Shown: positions 1-10,299 of the stretch, in pieces
Layout: every line of letters begins with the position of its first letter
Numbering within the stretch: the stretch's first letter is position 1
Source: Siphonodentalium dalli
Lineage: Eukaryota; Mollusca; Scaphopoda; Gadilida; Siphonodentaliidae
Assembly (NCBI GenBank): GCA_032622095.1
Contig: CP136064.1
Coordinates: 49,794,073 to 49,858,072, forward strand
DNA: 64,000 nt
Reading direction: 5' to 3'
Notes under the pieces: generated by a model
Database searches by the model: none
Told to the model about the DNA's origin: nothing
Seen by the model: only the letters and a program-made list of their open reading frames with translations
Position numbers and translations under genes: made by a program

Positions 1-81
1 GCCAATGCGACATGTGATTTCAATGTCGCCCGTGTCAAATGTATACAAATATTTTCACTTTTTCAGTGAACTTCATTCATT

Positions 82-426
82 ATGCCGTCTTTAAAGAAAT
101 TTCTCAAGAAGTTGTGGAGGAAGAGAGATTCGTCAGAGGAGACGGAAATAAGAAGATATAGGAAATGGCAGGATTCTCCTGAACAAAGTAGGGTTCAGAA
201 GCAGATGATAGGAGATTTTTTGGCTCGCCGACGACCATTGCCTAAAGTTCAAGAATCAAGCAATCTTGATCTCGTGGAGATCTTGTCACAGATCAAGAAG
301 AAAGATCTGTGCAATGCAGCGATTGACAGCTTTGCTCAGGCTGGTGCGGCGCACAGATCAAATCCTATTTGGTCTGTGACAATTAATCCCAACGGGATAT
401 ATCCTGATTTGTCAGAATTCTTATGA
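82..426 (+). CDS. Small basic Polinton ORF, function unknown
   Basis: A 114-residue ORF begins at an ATG in MPSLKKFLKKLWRKRD, so the first 20 residues are strongly basic and could form an amphipathic helix. The middle is charged and the C-terminal third (about residues 75-114) is neutral, ending SEFL. I recognise no domain. It lies on the same strand as most Polinton genes and upstream of the minus-strand zinc-knuckle gene. It could be a small virion or DNA-binding protein of the element, but that is only inference from charge and context. Confidence 0.45.
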   Translation: MPSLKKFLKKLWRKRDSSEETEIRRYRKWQDSPEQSRVQKQMIGDFLARRRPLPKVQESSNLDLVEILSQIKKKDLCNAAIDSFAQAGAAHRSNPIWSVTINPNGIYPDLSEFL

Positions 427-549
427 ATCCTGGAAAAGAGAAAACGGCCCTTTTCAGGGCCACCCACATTTCCCAAAAGGTTACTCTTTCATAGCTGAAA
501 AAACAAAACACGATTGTTCAATTCATAATTTATTCACGCAACATAATTT

Positions 550-1149
550 TCAATTGTTTGTGTCGATTCGTTTATCTGTTTTTGGAATGTAGAATGGTCT
601 CAGCTTCTTTTTCTTGGAAGTTTTCTTGGAATTTTCAATTTCTGGATGTTTATCTTCAGATTTGTTCTGTGAATCATTCGTAGGATCAACAGGTCGGTCT
701 TGTTTGGAAAAATCTGATGTTGTAGACATCTCTTCAGTTTTGATATCTGCATTTGTTCTTGTATTGTTACTGCTTGTAGGCTTTTGTATAGTTTTCACAT
801 TTTTTTTGTCGCCGAAATCTACTTTACAATGGAAGGACCAATGGGTGTCTTGGCCGCATTTGTAACAGTAACCATATGGCGGTTTACAATTTTTATCAGC
901 TTTGTTTTTCTCTTGTTTCTCTTGCCATTGCATTTTGTTACAAAGTTTAAACAAATCGGTAGAGATCTGTCTCAATTCGACAAGATTATCTTGAATTTTT
1001 CTAGTCTGTGGTTGTGTAGATTTTTTTGAATCTTCTTTATGTAGCTCAATATAGCTCTCTTCAATAACTGCAGGCCTTGGTCTTTTTCTAACAATATCTT
1101 CTTCGCTGGTGGCGTCGTCTGAAACAGGTCTTTTAATTCTCTTAAACAT
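550..1149 (-). CDS. Zinc-knuckle protein in the Polinton, function unknown
   Basis: About 199 residues if the first ATG at 1,149 is used; the open frame extends eight codons further only with a TTG. A single CCHC zinc knuckle (CX2CX4HX4C, CYKCGQDTHWSFHC) sits near the middle, flanked by Lys/Arg-rich, Ser/Thr/Asn-rich low-complexity sequence. This layout suggests a nucleic-acid-binding protein. It is transcribed away from the polymerase, with the 20-bp perfect hairpin at 1,222-1,264 between them. A CCHC protein is not part of the usual Polinton core set as I know it, so it may be an accessory or captured gene. Confidence 0.6.
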   Translation of the reverse strand: MFKRIKRPVSDDATSEEDIVRKRPRPAVIEESYIELHKEDSKKSTQPQTRKIQDNLVELRQISTDLFKLCNKMQWQEKQEKNKADKNCKPPYGYCYKCGQDTHWSFHCKVDFGDKKNVKTIQKPTSSNNTRTNADIKTEEMSTTSDFSKQDRPVDPTNDSQNKSEDKHPEIENSKKTSKKKKLRPFYIPKTDKRIDTNN

Positions 1150-1221
1150 TTTTGTCTTGAGTTTTGACAGCAAAAAATATTGCGACTGGCTTCTTCGGAG
1201 TTGAAGTGTAAAGTGTAGAAT

Positions 1222-1264
1222 TACACCTGCTTTTATAGCATCGAATGCTATAAAAGCAGGTGTA
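1222..1264. repeat. Perfect 20-bp hairpin at the polymerase truncation point
   Basis: Left arm 1,222-1,241 and right arm 1,245-1,264 are exact reverse complements around a 3-nt CGA loop. The polymerase-like reading frame begins essentially inside the right arm, so the inverted duplication marks the junction where the 5' two thirds of the polymerase gene were lost. Confidence 0.85.
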
Positions 1265-2391
1265 CAAATTTACCACCATCGAAATTGTATATTCCAGTTC
1301 TACCGATTCATTGTAACAACAAAATGGTTTTTACTCTGTGCAACACTTGCGCCATCAATGAGAACGAGACATGTAACCATTCAGAAGAAGATCGAGCTAT
1401 AACCGGAGTGTGGACCACGCCAGAATTATTCAAAGCAATGGATGTTGGCTACAAAATACTTGATGTGTTCCAAATTTGGCATTGGACAGATTGGACAGAT
1501 GAAATATACAAATCCTATATCGACAAACATCTAAAGATCAAACAGGAATGTAGTGGTTATCCATTTGGTGTTGAGACAGAAGAACAGAAGCAAAAGTTTG
1601 TACAGGATTATTATGCAGCTGAGGGTATAAAATTGGAGAACATCGAGAAGAATCCAGGAAAACGCCAAATATATAAAATTATGATTAATTGTATATGGGG
1701 TAAGAATGCACAAAGAAATCTTATGTCAAAAACAGAGTATGTGGATAAGCCATCACGTTATTTTGAATTGCTTACTAGTAATAATATAATTGTTCAAAAT
1801 GTTACACTTCTTGATGGTGACAAATTCATTCTGGTAAATTATGTTGATATTTTAGATAATATTGAACCTCATCATTCAGCAAATGTTGTTGTTGCTTCTT
1901 TTGTTACAGCGTATGCAAGATTACAATTGTATAAAGTTTTTAAAAAACTTGGAGATAGAGTGTTGTATTTTGATACAGACAGCTGTATGTATGTCAGTGA
2001 TCCATCAAAGAAGAACATCAAAACTATCGAAGGAAGATTGGGGAAATGGAGCGACGAACATCCAGATGCAAAGATTGTCAAATTTGTTGGACTTGGGCCA
2101 AAGAACTACGGATATGAATACATCAAAGATGGGAGAAGATACACCAAATGTAAGGTAAAAGGTATCGTTCTTGATTACAGCGCAAGTCAAAAAGTTAATT
2201 TTGAAACAATGGTACAATGTGTTAATGATCGTGAAAATTTCAAAACTGTTGTTGAGTATCCTTCCAGAATTAAAAGACAAAAGAACCATCAACTGATTAG
2301 TGAGTGTCAAACCAAAACTTTCAGATCGGTGTACACAAAACGAAAACTCGTCAATGGTATTCACACATATCCATACGGATGGAGATGTTGA
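1258..2391 (+). pseudogene. POLB: Protein-primed DNA polymerase B, C-terminal fragment
   Basis: The frame is open from within the hairpin and reads about 375 codons to a natural-looking end (YPYGWRC, stop 2,389-2,391). There is no ATG at the start of the homology; the open frame merely begins there. The family's cysteine-rich insert is present (NTCAI...ETCNHSEEDRA, near nt 1,340-1,395). Polymerase motif B lies around KIMINCIWGKN (nt 1,675-1,710) and the metal-binding motif C is YFDTDS (nt 1,966-1,983). The exonuclease, TPR and motif A parts are absent, so it cannot be an active replicase. This is the replication enzyme of Polintons, which uses a terminal protein as primer. Confidence 0.92.
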
Positions 2392-2407
2392 GTCATTTCA
2401 TGTCAAG

Positions 2408-2992
2408 ATGTTGACAGGAGTAGTACCTCCAGAAATTGCTGAGAAGATTTATGGATATTTGGTGGCACAGTCAACACTTATTCCAGAAATAAAGAAGGAA
2501 TTACAAGAAGTCTGGTTTGAAAGAGAAAAGAAAGCAATACTACGATGCTGTGATGTCGACGAATGTTTACAGAGATTGGACTATCTTGAGACAAGTATAT
2601 TTTCTCATTTCTCTCAAAAATATATTAAATCATTTATTAAATTCAAAACATTTTTTCTCATTGAAAGAATATCTGATTTTTGGATATTTGGTGGTGATGA
2701 ACACCATTTAGATTTAGAAACTTTTGATGAACATGACTATATTCATTATACAAAGTATGAAGATAATTATCCTCTTGCTAGCGGAACCTTTAAATCAGTT
2801 CCTAGGATCTATGGGTATTTGTTAACAACAAAAATGTCAACATATGCAAAAATTAAAAACATTATAGGAAATGATTTTTTTATTTACAGAACAAACAGAA
2901 GAATAGAAGACTATAATACTTGGATTATTGAAATGTTTGGAAATATTTACAGCTTTGGAGATTTCTGTTTAAAAACTATATTCACTCTCTGA
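2408..2992 (+). CDS. Polinton hypothetical protein
   Basis: The frame is open from 2,300, but that begins with GTG inside the polymerase gene. The ATG at 2,408, 16 bases after the polymerase stop, gives about 194 residues; an earlier ATG at 2,354 would overlap the polymerase. The protein is rich in aromatic and acidic residues (for example DEHDYIHYTKYEDNYP) with two Cys close together (RCCDVDEC). I see no known motif. It lies directly between polymerase and ATPase and reads without a break, so it is probably a genuine element gene of unknown role. Confidence 0.5.
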   Translation: MLTGVVPPEIAEKIYGYLVAQSTLIPEIKKELQEVWFEREKKAILRCCDVDECLQRLDYLETSIFSHFSQKYIKSFIKFKTFFLIERISDFWIFGGDEHHLDLETFDEHDYIHYTKYEDNYPLASGTFKSVPRIYGYLLTTKMSTYAKIKNIIGNDFFIYRTNRRIEDYNTWIIEMFGNIYSFGDFCLKTIFTL

Positions 2993-3012
2993 TTAGGCAT
3001 CAAAGTGACAAA

Positions 3013-3663
3013 ATGGAAGAATCTTTACTTTTCCAACATCCGTGTAATTTCTTTATCAGCGGACCTAGTGGATCAGGTAAAACAGAATTTGTTAAAAAAG
3101 TTATTGAATTTAAACACGATTTATTCCAAACACCACCAAAGAAAATAGTTTGGTGTTACAAAGAAAGGCAAGACACATACAATCGTATAAAAGAAATTGA
3201 TAACGTTGAGTTTATCGATGGTATTCCAGACGATGATGAGGAAATTGTATCAGATAAATCATTTCCTCATCTTGTTGTTTTCGATGACATGATGGGGGAA
3301 CAAGATGAAGACAAAATAATGCTTTGGTTTACTAGAAAAGGTCACCATCGAAATGCTTCAATAATTTACATTACTCAAAACATGTTCCAAAAATCAAAAA
3401 GTAGCAGAACTATAAGTTTGAATGCACACTACATGGTTTTATTTCAAAGCGTTCGAGATAAAAATCAAATAAAAGTTTTGGCTCATCAAATGCAAACCAA
3501 TCATTTGAAACAAGCATACGAAGATGCAACTTCAATAAATCATGGATATATTTTAGTAGATTTTCATCCTAGAACAGAAAATTATTTGCGAATTAGAACT
3601 GATATTTTCCATAAATGGTTGACAGGTAATGACCGAGGTCCTGTCATTTATTCAAAAGTATAA
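3013..3663 (+). CDS. ATP: Genome-packaging ATPase (FtsK/HerA type) of Polinton
   Basis: 216 residues from an ATG 20 bases after the preceding stop. Walker A is GPSGSGKT (residues 17-24) and Walker B is LVVFDDMM (residues 87-94), with the two acidic residues needed for ATP hydrolysis. A sensor-like stretch YITQN follows near residue 119. This is the A32/HerA-FtsK family ATPase that pumps DNA into the capsid in Polintons and related viruses; the length is normal for the short Polinton form. It is one of the few core genes here with no visible damage. Confidence 0.92.
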   Translation: MEESLLFQHPCNFFISGPSGSGKTEFVKKVIEFKHDLFQTPPKKIVWCYKERQDTYNRIKEIDNVEFIDGIPDDDEEIVSDKSFPHLVVFDDMMGEQDEDKIMLWFTRKGHHRNASIIYITQNMFQKSKSSRTISLNAHYMVLFQSVRDKNQIKVLAHQMQTNHLKQAYEDATSINHGYILVDFHPRTENYLRIRTDIFHKWLTGNDRGPVIYSKV

Positions 3664-3698
3664 ATTCAGTTGTTGTTACTTTTTTTCATTTTAGAACC

Positions 3699-4330
3699 AT
3701 GTCGTCCACCGAGATGTTTAGTCATGATGAACTGTCACAAATTATAAATTTCTTCACTTTTGCAGCTGAATTATTTCTTGAAAATGATTGGAAATTACCA
3801 TCACAGACAAAAAAGTTTTTTCAGAGAAATAAAAATGTTCTTAAAAAAATCTCTGATCGATCAACTGATATGGAAACAAAACGCAAATTAATTTTACAAC
3901 GAGGTGGTAGTGGGTTCCTTGGAGGAGTTTTAATTAGAAGTCTTTGGAAAATTCATTTGAACAAACTGGTAGACAATCTAAAAGTAAATCAAAGGTTTCT
4001 CCAAAACGTTCAAAGATTACACTGATGCAAACACAACAAAGGGGTAGTCAAAAAGAATCTAAACGTAAAACAAAGCTTTCTCTAAATCATTCAAAGTTTA
4101 CACCGATGCAAACTCAACAAAATCAACATTCTAATTTTACACCTATACCTTCTCAGCAGAACCCTCAACATCAACCGTTACAAAAAAAAACAGTTATTGA
4201 TCTTGAATTTTCAAAATTTATGCCGTTGTCTGATGCATCGAAATCTGCATTCGAAGCTTTAGAATGGTTCAATCAGAAAAGATCAAAGATGAAACATAAT
4301 TTTTCTGCTCATTTTGAGACAACTACTTAG
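3699..4330 (+). pseudogene. Polinton small basic protein, frameshifted near 3,945
   Basis: The first frame (3,699-4,025, ATG start) gives an acidic/helical N-terminus followed by a basic segment and a Gly-rich hydrophobic stretch (LILQRGGSGFLGGVL). The second frame opens at about 3,944 with no ATG and runs to 4,330; it is Gln/Ser/Lys-rich with repeated phrases such as SKFTPMQTQQ. The two frames join smoothly at 3,940-3,950, so one ancestral gene with a single-base shift is the simplest reading. A basic segment followed by a GG-hydrophobic stretch is familiar from small Polinton virion-like proteins; the exact role is unknown. Confidence 0.55.
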
Positions 4331-4339
4331 ACTGTGAAG

Positions 4340-4707
4340 ATGCCTTCAAAAACTAAGAGCAGGAAAACACCGCTGATAAAAAAATATGGTGAGTTGATTG
4401 TTGCAATGAGTAAAGTTCCATCTGCATATAAAAAGAAAATGATCAACGATGCTCCGAAACAAGTGATGGATTGCATTTCAGAATGTTGTCAAAATCTTTT
4501 AAAAGGTAATGTAAAACTGAATGAAGCTCAGAACCGCAAGTTACATTCGAAGCGTAAACATATCAGATATCTTGCAGACAAGAACAAACCTTTGCAACAA
4601 AAGAAGAACATTTTGAATCAAAAAGTGGCTTTTTACCATTATTATTTCTTGCTCCATTGATTAGCAAAACATTAGGTGCAGTTGTTAACAATATTTTGAA
4701 AAACTAA
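4340..4707 (+). pseudogene. Polinton small Cys/Lys-rich protein with hydrophobic tail, frameshifted
   Basis: Starts at ATG 4,340 (six bases after a GTG that opens the frame). The body contains CISECCQNLLKGNVKL, a segment I recognise as recurrent in animal Polintons, followed by a Lys-rich helix. The annotated frame stops at 4,660, but at the A-run near 4,620 the neighbouring frame continues as a hydrophobic tail to a stop at 4,705-4,707, which is what family members normally have. A one-base loss in the A-run explains this. Possible membrane-active or capsid-internal role, by analogy only. Confidence 0.6.
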
Positions 4708-4720
4708 ATCTCAAATAAAT

Positions 4721-5443
4721 ATGAAGAAAATGGTTATTGTACCATTCAGAATGTTGGAAGATTTCAAACAATGGAAAATGTCAGAAATGAATAAACCTCA
4801 ATTACCTCCTGATCCTGCAATTTCAAATGTTTCAGATTCTTACAAAGAATTGAAATCAGTTTATGATAAAAATATTTCTGAATCAGAAAAGTCACAGTTA
4901 TTTGGAGAAAATTTGTACAAATTGAAAACTTCACAAAAATCTTTAAATTCAAAATTCCGTTTACCTGAACAAAAGTTATCTGAAAACTTTGGGAAAATGA
5001 GTGAACATATATTGGAAAGTGTGCCATCTAAACTTCGTGGTAAAGCACAAAATTTTTTAACATTGTTGTCAACTAATCCTAAACTTAGATGGGATGATCG
5101 TGGACAATTAATTTATGGAACAGAAACAGTTACTGGATCAAATATAATTGATTTGATAAACGATGTTGTTCGTCACCGAAAATGTTTTGACCCAGTTGGT
5201 TATGAAACATTCCTACGTGGATTGGGGGAACTTAATGTACCACAAGATTATGTAGGTAACAGGAATCGATGGTTGTGGATACAAAGACATTTAAAAGAAG
5301 GTCACACTGGTGATGAGTTTCATACACCTCATGCAACTCCTAGCAGTGGCAAGTCAAGAAAACGTTCAGTTGATATTTTCACACCTCAAAGTTTTCCTAA
5401 AACCAGAAAATCTATTTTGAAAGGATGGTCCCCACTTACATAA
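4721..5443 (+). CDS. Conserved Polinton protein of unknown function
   Basis: 240 residues from an ATG 13 bases after the end of the previous gene. The central part contains WDDRGQLIYGTETVTGSN (about residues 124-141), then IDLINDVVRHRK and NVPQDYVGNRNRW, a pattern I recognise as a conserved unnamed protein found beside integrase in animal Polintons. The N-terminal 100 residues are a predicted coiled-coil-like, Lys/Glu-rich region and the C-terminus is basic (SGKSRKRS). It overlaps the integrase start by 19 bases, as is typical of this compact layout. The frame is intact. Confidence 0.7.
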   Translation: MKKMVIVPFRMLEDFKQWKMSEMNKPQLPPDPAISNVSDSYKELKSVYDKNISESEKSQLFGENLYKLKTSQKSLNSKFRLPEQKLSENFGKMSEHILESVPSKLRGKAQNFLTLLSTNPKLRWDDRGQLIYGTETVTGSNIIDLINDVVRHRKCFDPVGYETFLRGLGELNVPQDYVGNRNRWLWIQRHLKEGHTGDEFHTPHATPSSGKSRKRSVDIFTPQSFPKTRKSILKGWSPLT

Positions 5444-6517
5444 AATTTGACAAACTTCTAACTGAAATTTACTACAATCCAAAAGAAGTTGGTGGTTTCA
5501 GTGGAGCAAATCAAGTTTTAAAAAATGCGAAAGAAACAAATAACAAAATTAAACTTTCAGATGATAAAAAATGGTTACAATGGCAAAAAACATACTTTGC
5601 ACAAACCAATTGTTCGGAAATTTCGCAGACGTAAAACTATTGTTGCAGGAATTGATATTCAGTGGCAAGCTGATTTGGCAGATTTGCAAACTTTGCAAAA
5701 GCACAATGACAATTACAGATATTTACTTTGTGTTATTGATGTGTTCTCAAAATTTGCATGGGTTGAAAAAATTAAAGACAAAACTGGTAAAACTTTAGTT
5801 AAAACATTTCAGAAAATTCTCAAATCATCAAAACGAAAACCTGTTTCATTTCAATCTGACAAAGGTTCAGAATTCAAAAATAAATTATTTTTACAATTTT
5901 TGAAATCTAAGAAAATTAATTTTTTCACAACAGAGAATCCAGAGACAAAAGCAAGTATAGTTGAACGTTTTCAACGGACATTGAAAACAAAGATGTGGAA
6001 ATATTTTACACATAATCAAACTTTGAAATACAATGATGTTTTGCACGATTTTGTGAATTCTTACAACAAAAGTTTTCATAGAAGTATTAAGATGGCACCA
6101 GTTTTAGTAACTCGAGAAAATGAAATTGAAGTTTCCAGAAATCTTTATGGAAAGTTAAAAACGAAAAAAGATAAGATCTTGAAAGTTGGAGATTTTGTTA
6201 GAATAAATAAAACAAAGAGAACTTTTGATAAAGGATATCTTCCAAATTGGACAAAAGAAATTTTCAAAATTAGTAGAGTTTGTAAAAGTACACCATTAAC
6301 TTACAAATTAGTAGATTTAGATGGTGAAAACATCGCAGGATCATTTTATGGTAAAGAAATTCAACATATAAAAGATAATAAAGTTTACGAAATTGAATCA
6401 GTTGTTGGTAAACGTTCAAGAAAAGTTGCTGGTAAATCAGTTAGAGAAATTAAAGTTCATTGGGCTGGTTATCCTAAAAAATTTGACAGTTGGATTCCTG
6501 CCACAAATTTGGTATAA
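5425..6517 (+). pseudogene. INT: Polinton integrase (DDE, chromodomain-like tail), frameshifted near 5,585
   Basis: The N-terminal part reads from ATG 5,425 to 5,634; from about 5,585 the homology moves to the neighbouring frame (open 5,525-6,517), so one base was gained or lost in the A-run near 5,585-5,590. The catalytic core has D (QWQADL, nt 5,672), D (SDKG, nt 5,858) and E (SIVERF, nt 5,963), with the two last residues 35 apart as in retroviral-type integrases. The last 45 residues (EIKVHWAGYPKKFDSWIP) look like a chromodomain, which could guide target choice. It inserts the element into host DNA and normally gives 6-bp target duplications. Confidence 0.9.
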
Positions 6518-6527
6518 AACTTTTAAC

Positions 6528-6791
6528 ATGTCTCAAAATGGTTCAGTTGGTCTGGATGCTCCATCACAATTTCAAATCTGTGGAGAAAAAATTGCAAAAA
6601 ATCAAGTAACATATTTTACACAAATTATTATAATTGTTGGTATAATCGCTACAGCAATTGTTCATTTAAGTTTACAAAGTGAAAATAACGAACTGTGGTT
6701 AATTTTACTCAATAGTTCTTTGGGATACATTTTACCAACACCGCGTTTGAAATATTTGAAAAATCAGTCGGCAGAAATTTTGAAAGTATGA
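6528..6791 (+). CDS. Small two-segment membrane protein of Polinton
   Basis: The ATG at 6,528 lies 10 bases after the integrase stop and gives 87 residues; the frame is open further upstream only through the integrase gene. The N-terminus (MSQNGSVGLDAPSQF) is polar. One strong hydrophobic segment spans about residues 33-50 (IIIIVGIIATAIVHLSL) and a weaker one about 57-69. The last 15 residues are basic. The start of the next gene overlaps its stop codon. Likely a virion or membrane-associated protein of the element; similar short hydrophobic proteins lie beside the minor capsid gene in other Polintons. Confidence 0.6.
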   Translation: MSQNGSVGLDAPSQFQICGEKIAKNQVTYFTQIIIIVGIIATAIVHLSLQSENNELWLILLNSSLGYILPTPRLKYLKNQSAEILKV

Positions 6792-7639
6792 ATTCTTTCT
6801 ACATTACAATAACATCAAGTACTCAAAAGTTACAAAACGTGTGAAAATTATTCGCAAAAGTGTAAGTATCCCAAAACTAGGAATTGAATTACCACAATGT
6901 CTTTTGCACAAGTTGGGTTACAAAACTGAAAGATTTTTATTCAAATAATAGATTTCCGTTTGGTGTAGATTTGTTTGTTGGTCATAATCAAATGTTTGTT
7001 TATTCTGATATTGCCGATTTCACAATTGTTGGAAATGTTGAAGTACAAATTTTACGAGTTGTTTCTTTCAGAATTAAAAGAGATATCGACGGATTACATG
7101 TAAAACATGAATTTTTAAATTTACATTATGTTCCAGTTTCAAAGTCATACTTTGACAAAATTAGTGTAAATATAAGTGGCGACACAGGAAAATCAATTCA
7201 GTTTATTGGTGGTAAGTCTTTGGCGAAGCTGCATTTCAGAAAACGAGAGGAGTTCATAAAAACAATGTTCCCCGTGTATAGAGGTGTACCACGGCAATAT
7301 GGTAACGGTATTGGTTCAATTTTCAAATCAGTTATGAGATCTGCTGTACCATTTCTAAAACCGATTGGTCGGACAGCTTTACAACTTGCGAAAAAACACA
7401 CTTTTTGTGTTGCAGATGAAATTATTAATCAAGGTAAAAGTCCGAAAGAAGCGTTGATGTCTGAAGGTAAAAAAGCTTTAAAATCTTTTGGCACACAAGC
7501 TAAAAATCAAATTTTGAACTCGAGACAAAAACCTAGAAAAAGAGTAGCGAATTCAAAAATGAATCATTCAGCTGTCAAACGCCGAAAAAGTCAGTCGAAA
7601 AAACATCCTAGCAGTCGAGCTCTTGATATTTTTGATTAA
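6788..7639 (+). pseudogene. Polinton minor capsid (penton-like) protein joined to a pX-like core segment, broken
   Basis: The start ATG at 6,788 overlaps the previous stop and gives MNSFYITITSSTQ before a stop at about 6,844. A second fragment (about 6,842-6,945) and a third frame (from about 6,950 to 7,639) continue the family pattern, so there is a large internal deletion plus frameshifts. The third frame has MFVYSDIADFTIVGNV...LRVV...KSLAKLHFRKR, matching the C-terminal half of the minor capsid protein. It then runs without a stop into VYRGVPRQYGNGIGSIFK, an adenovirus pX/mu-like core motif that is usually a separate ORF (an ATG exists at 7,265), followed by a Lys/Arg-rich tail. Confidence 0.75.
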
Positions 7640-9331
7640 TCATGGCACAAATGGTAAATGGATCATGCGAATGCAATAAATCGGAACTTGATATAACCAC
7701 AGGAGCTTGGAATTTGGTCAAAACCCCTCTTTTATTGGCGGAACCACCACCCGGGACCAAAGGTCACGGAAGGAACGAAACAGAAAATTGTTGCCACCTA
7801 TTTTGAACTCAACTGTATTCCTACAAAAAATATATTTTCACAAAAAACTTTTGGTACCTCTTACACCTTAGATGCCAATCTACAACATTACATAGGTATA
7901 TTTTTCCAGTTCTTCGAAAACCTCACATTATTTCGGTAATGTATTGTAAATTCACCAACGAACACAAATCTGCGACACCTACATCACCCGTTCTAGAATC
8001 TGAATGACAAATGGCAAAAAAACATTTTTCCGGAATAACAAAGTCGGAACGAAATAAAATCGAAACCTAAATTTAAAGCCCGCGAAATTAAAAAATATTT
8101 GAAAGTGCGTGCGGTTTTCGAACTTAGGCGCCAGAAAACTTAAATCTGTTTATGTTTGCGTCATACTATGCTCGTTTTTGAAGATCTAATCCTGATGTTT
8201 TGTGCATTTCCCAGAAAAATGTCTGTATTTTTCTGTGTCTGCTGTTATCATCTCATGAAAATGACGACTACCCAAGAAGATATTCTTCATTTGACTGAAT
8301 GGTAATTTGTACATATATTTCATATTTAATTTATTTCTATTTATGGCACGACCACCTGGTATTGTTTTGTTCTTCTTGTTTTATGTTCGTTGTGTACAAT
8401 GTACAGGTAGGCCTATATGTACTACTTGACTTTGTAATGCTACTGGTTGCAATGATTGGTCATAAGGGGACCAAAACTCTCTAGCTCCCTCTCTCTCTCT
8501 CATAGGAGCTTGTGTCGCGCTCCGTTGTATAGGCCTAAAATATCCATCATATAATAGTAATAGTAATCAACCAACTGATTACTGGTCGAATATCACGAAG
8601 TAGAAGAAAAAGATATATAGACTCACGGGGAGGCCTGGTATATATACCTATGCATGAAGCGATTCCTTTGTGCGTTTTGGTGCAGATTCGTTGCCAGAAT
8701 ATCTTAATTATTTCCACATCAATTGCTGTTTTTTTACTAGTTCTGACGAACAAATATATGTCTTAGTCGATGAGAGAAGACATTTTTCTTGAGTTAGGTA
8801 ACGATGTTGGCCATGCATATATAGAACGAGTGTTTAGTTTCGCGTAATTCAAATTTGTCAATGTAGGGTACAAAAACTCGCCATTAATATGCCAAATACA
8901 GTAACAAAATGTAATAAGATTCTTTAATGTAAGAGCACAAAATTAACCTGCGTATTCTTCACAGTATACGTTTTATTTGTGCGTTTGCAAGTTGTATATA
9001 ATACAAACTGGTGTACCGAATAACTAGTTTATAAATTTGAGTTAGTGATAAACTCGCTAACATAAATTTTATTTAATAAGCAACTATAAGTATTGTCAAC
9101 TGTACCGGTACCAGGATCTATAAATAGTATACGTCACTCGTGACTCGTGTGTCGTAACGAATCAGCACCAAAACTCTCAAAGAATGGCTTTATGCATATG
9201 ATTATATAGCCTGTGCTCATGAATTGGAAATTCAATTTTTAAATTCAAGACAGCTAGCCACCATCGGCATTGTTTTTCTCAAAATCAAAAATACCAAAAA
9301 AATATTAAAAACATTACTTAATGTAACTTTC

Positions 9332-10275
9332 GCTGATGGGGTCATTGTCACAAGGCTCCGCGATCCGATCACATTCGTAGCCAGGTTTTTTAATCGATCA
9401 CAAATGTAGCCAGCTTTTCTATGGCGATCACATTTGTAGCCAGCTTTTCATATTCAGGCGAGCCTCAATGAACACGATCAGGTTAAAGGTACTCAACCCG
9501 TAAAGAGGGTCCCCATCTCAACAGATTCCAACAACAACAATCCGATCAGAGGGTCCTATATTACTATTTCTTTGGCTTTGGGGGTAAAAAATATTTGATT
9601 CGAGTCGAGGAACCCATCAAACAAAGCTCAGAGTTATTAGATATTGATTTTTCAAATTTGTTATGTTCTCGAGATGAGTACCAATAACTGCCGTAATCTG
9701 CTCTGGATGTGTACTCCAAATCTATTCAAACAGACAAGGATGAATAACTCTAAAATCAAGTGGTAATTTTAACGCAATTTTGACTGAGTTATGGGCCAGA
9801 TAGTATTCCCGATAATGAAAAATAATAGATTTCTAAAATCGATATCTAACAAATCTGAGCTTTGATGGGTGACTTCCTCGACTCGAATCAAATATTTTTG
9901 ACCCCCGAAGCCATTGAAATAGTAATTGAGAGGAGTTTTATCGGGTTGAGTACCTATAATCTAATTTTTTCTGAGTTGATGGATGAAAACAACTTTAATT
10001 TAGTTTTGATATAAGTTCATTTATAACCTGATGTTTCGGATCAATGTCGTTGGAATGCTCGAATTATATTCCAATATAAGTTGATAAACGAAGTCAGTTT
10101 TGGAGCATGACGTCGACATTTTAGTCACGAACGTGATGACGTCATATTTCGGGCAATATAAACCACGAATTAGAAAAGCTGACTACGAATGTGATCGCCG
10201 GTGAAATAAGCTGGCTACACTGGCTACGAATGTGACCGTCACTGACCGGAGTCTTGTGACAATGACCCCATCGGC
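9332..10275. mobile_element. 944-bp foldback element with perfect 9-bp target duplication
   Basis: Termini GCTGATGGGGTCATTG and its near-complement CAATGACCCCATCGGC are flanked flush by GTAACTTTC at 9,323-9,331 and 10,276-10,284. Both arms carry subterminal repeats of about 30 bp around GATCACATTCGTAGCCAGC (three on the left, two on the right). The arms continue inward as inverted copies (about 9,489-9,680 versus 9,830-9,955). No coding capacity. A 9-bp duplication with long subterminal arms is typical of Mutator-like foldback elements. Confidence 0.8.
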
Positions 10276-10299
10276 GTAACTTTCATGGTCGATGAAACG

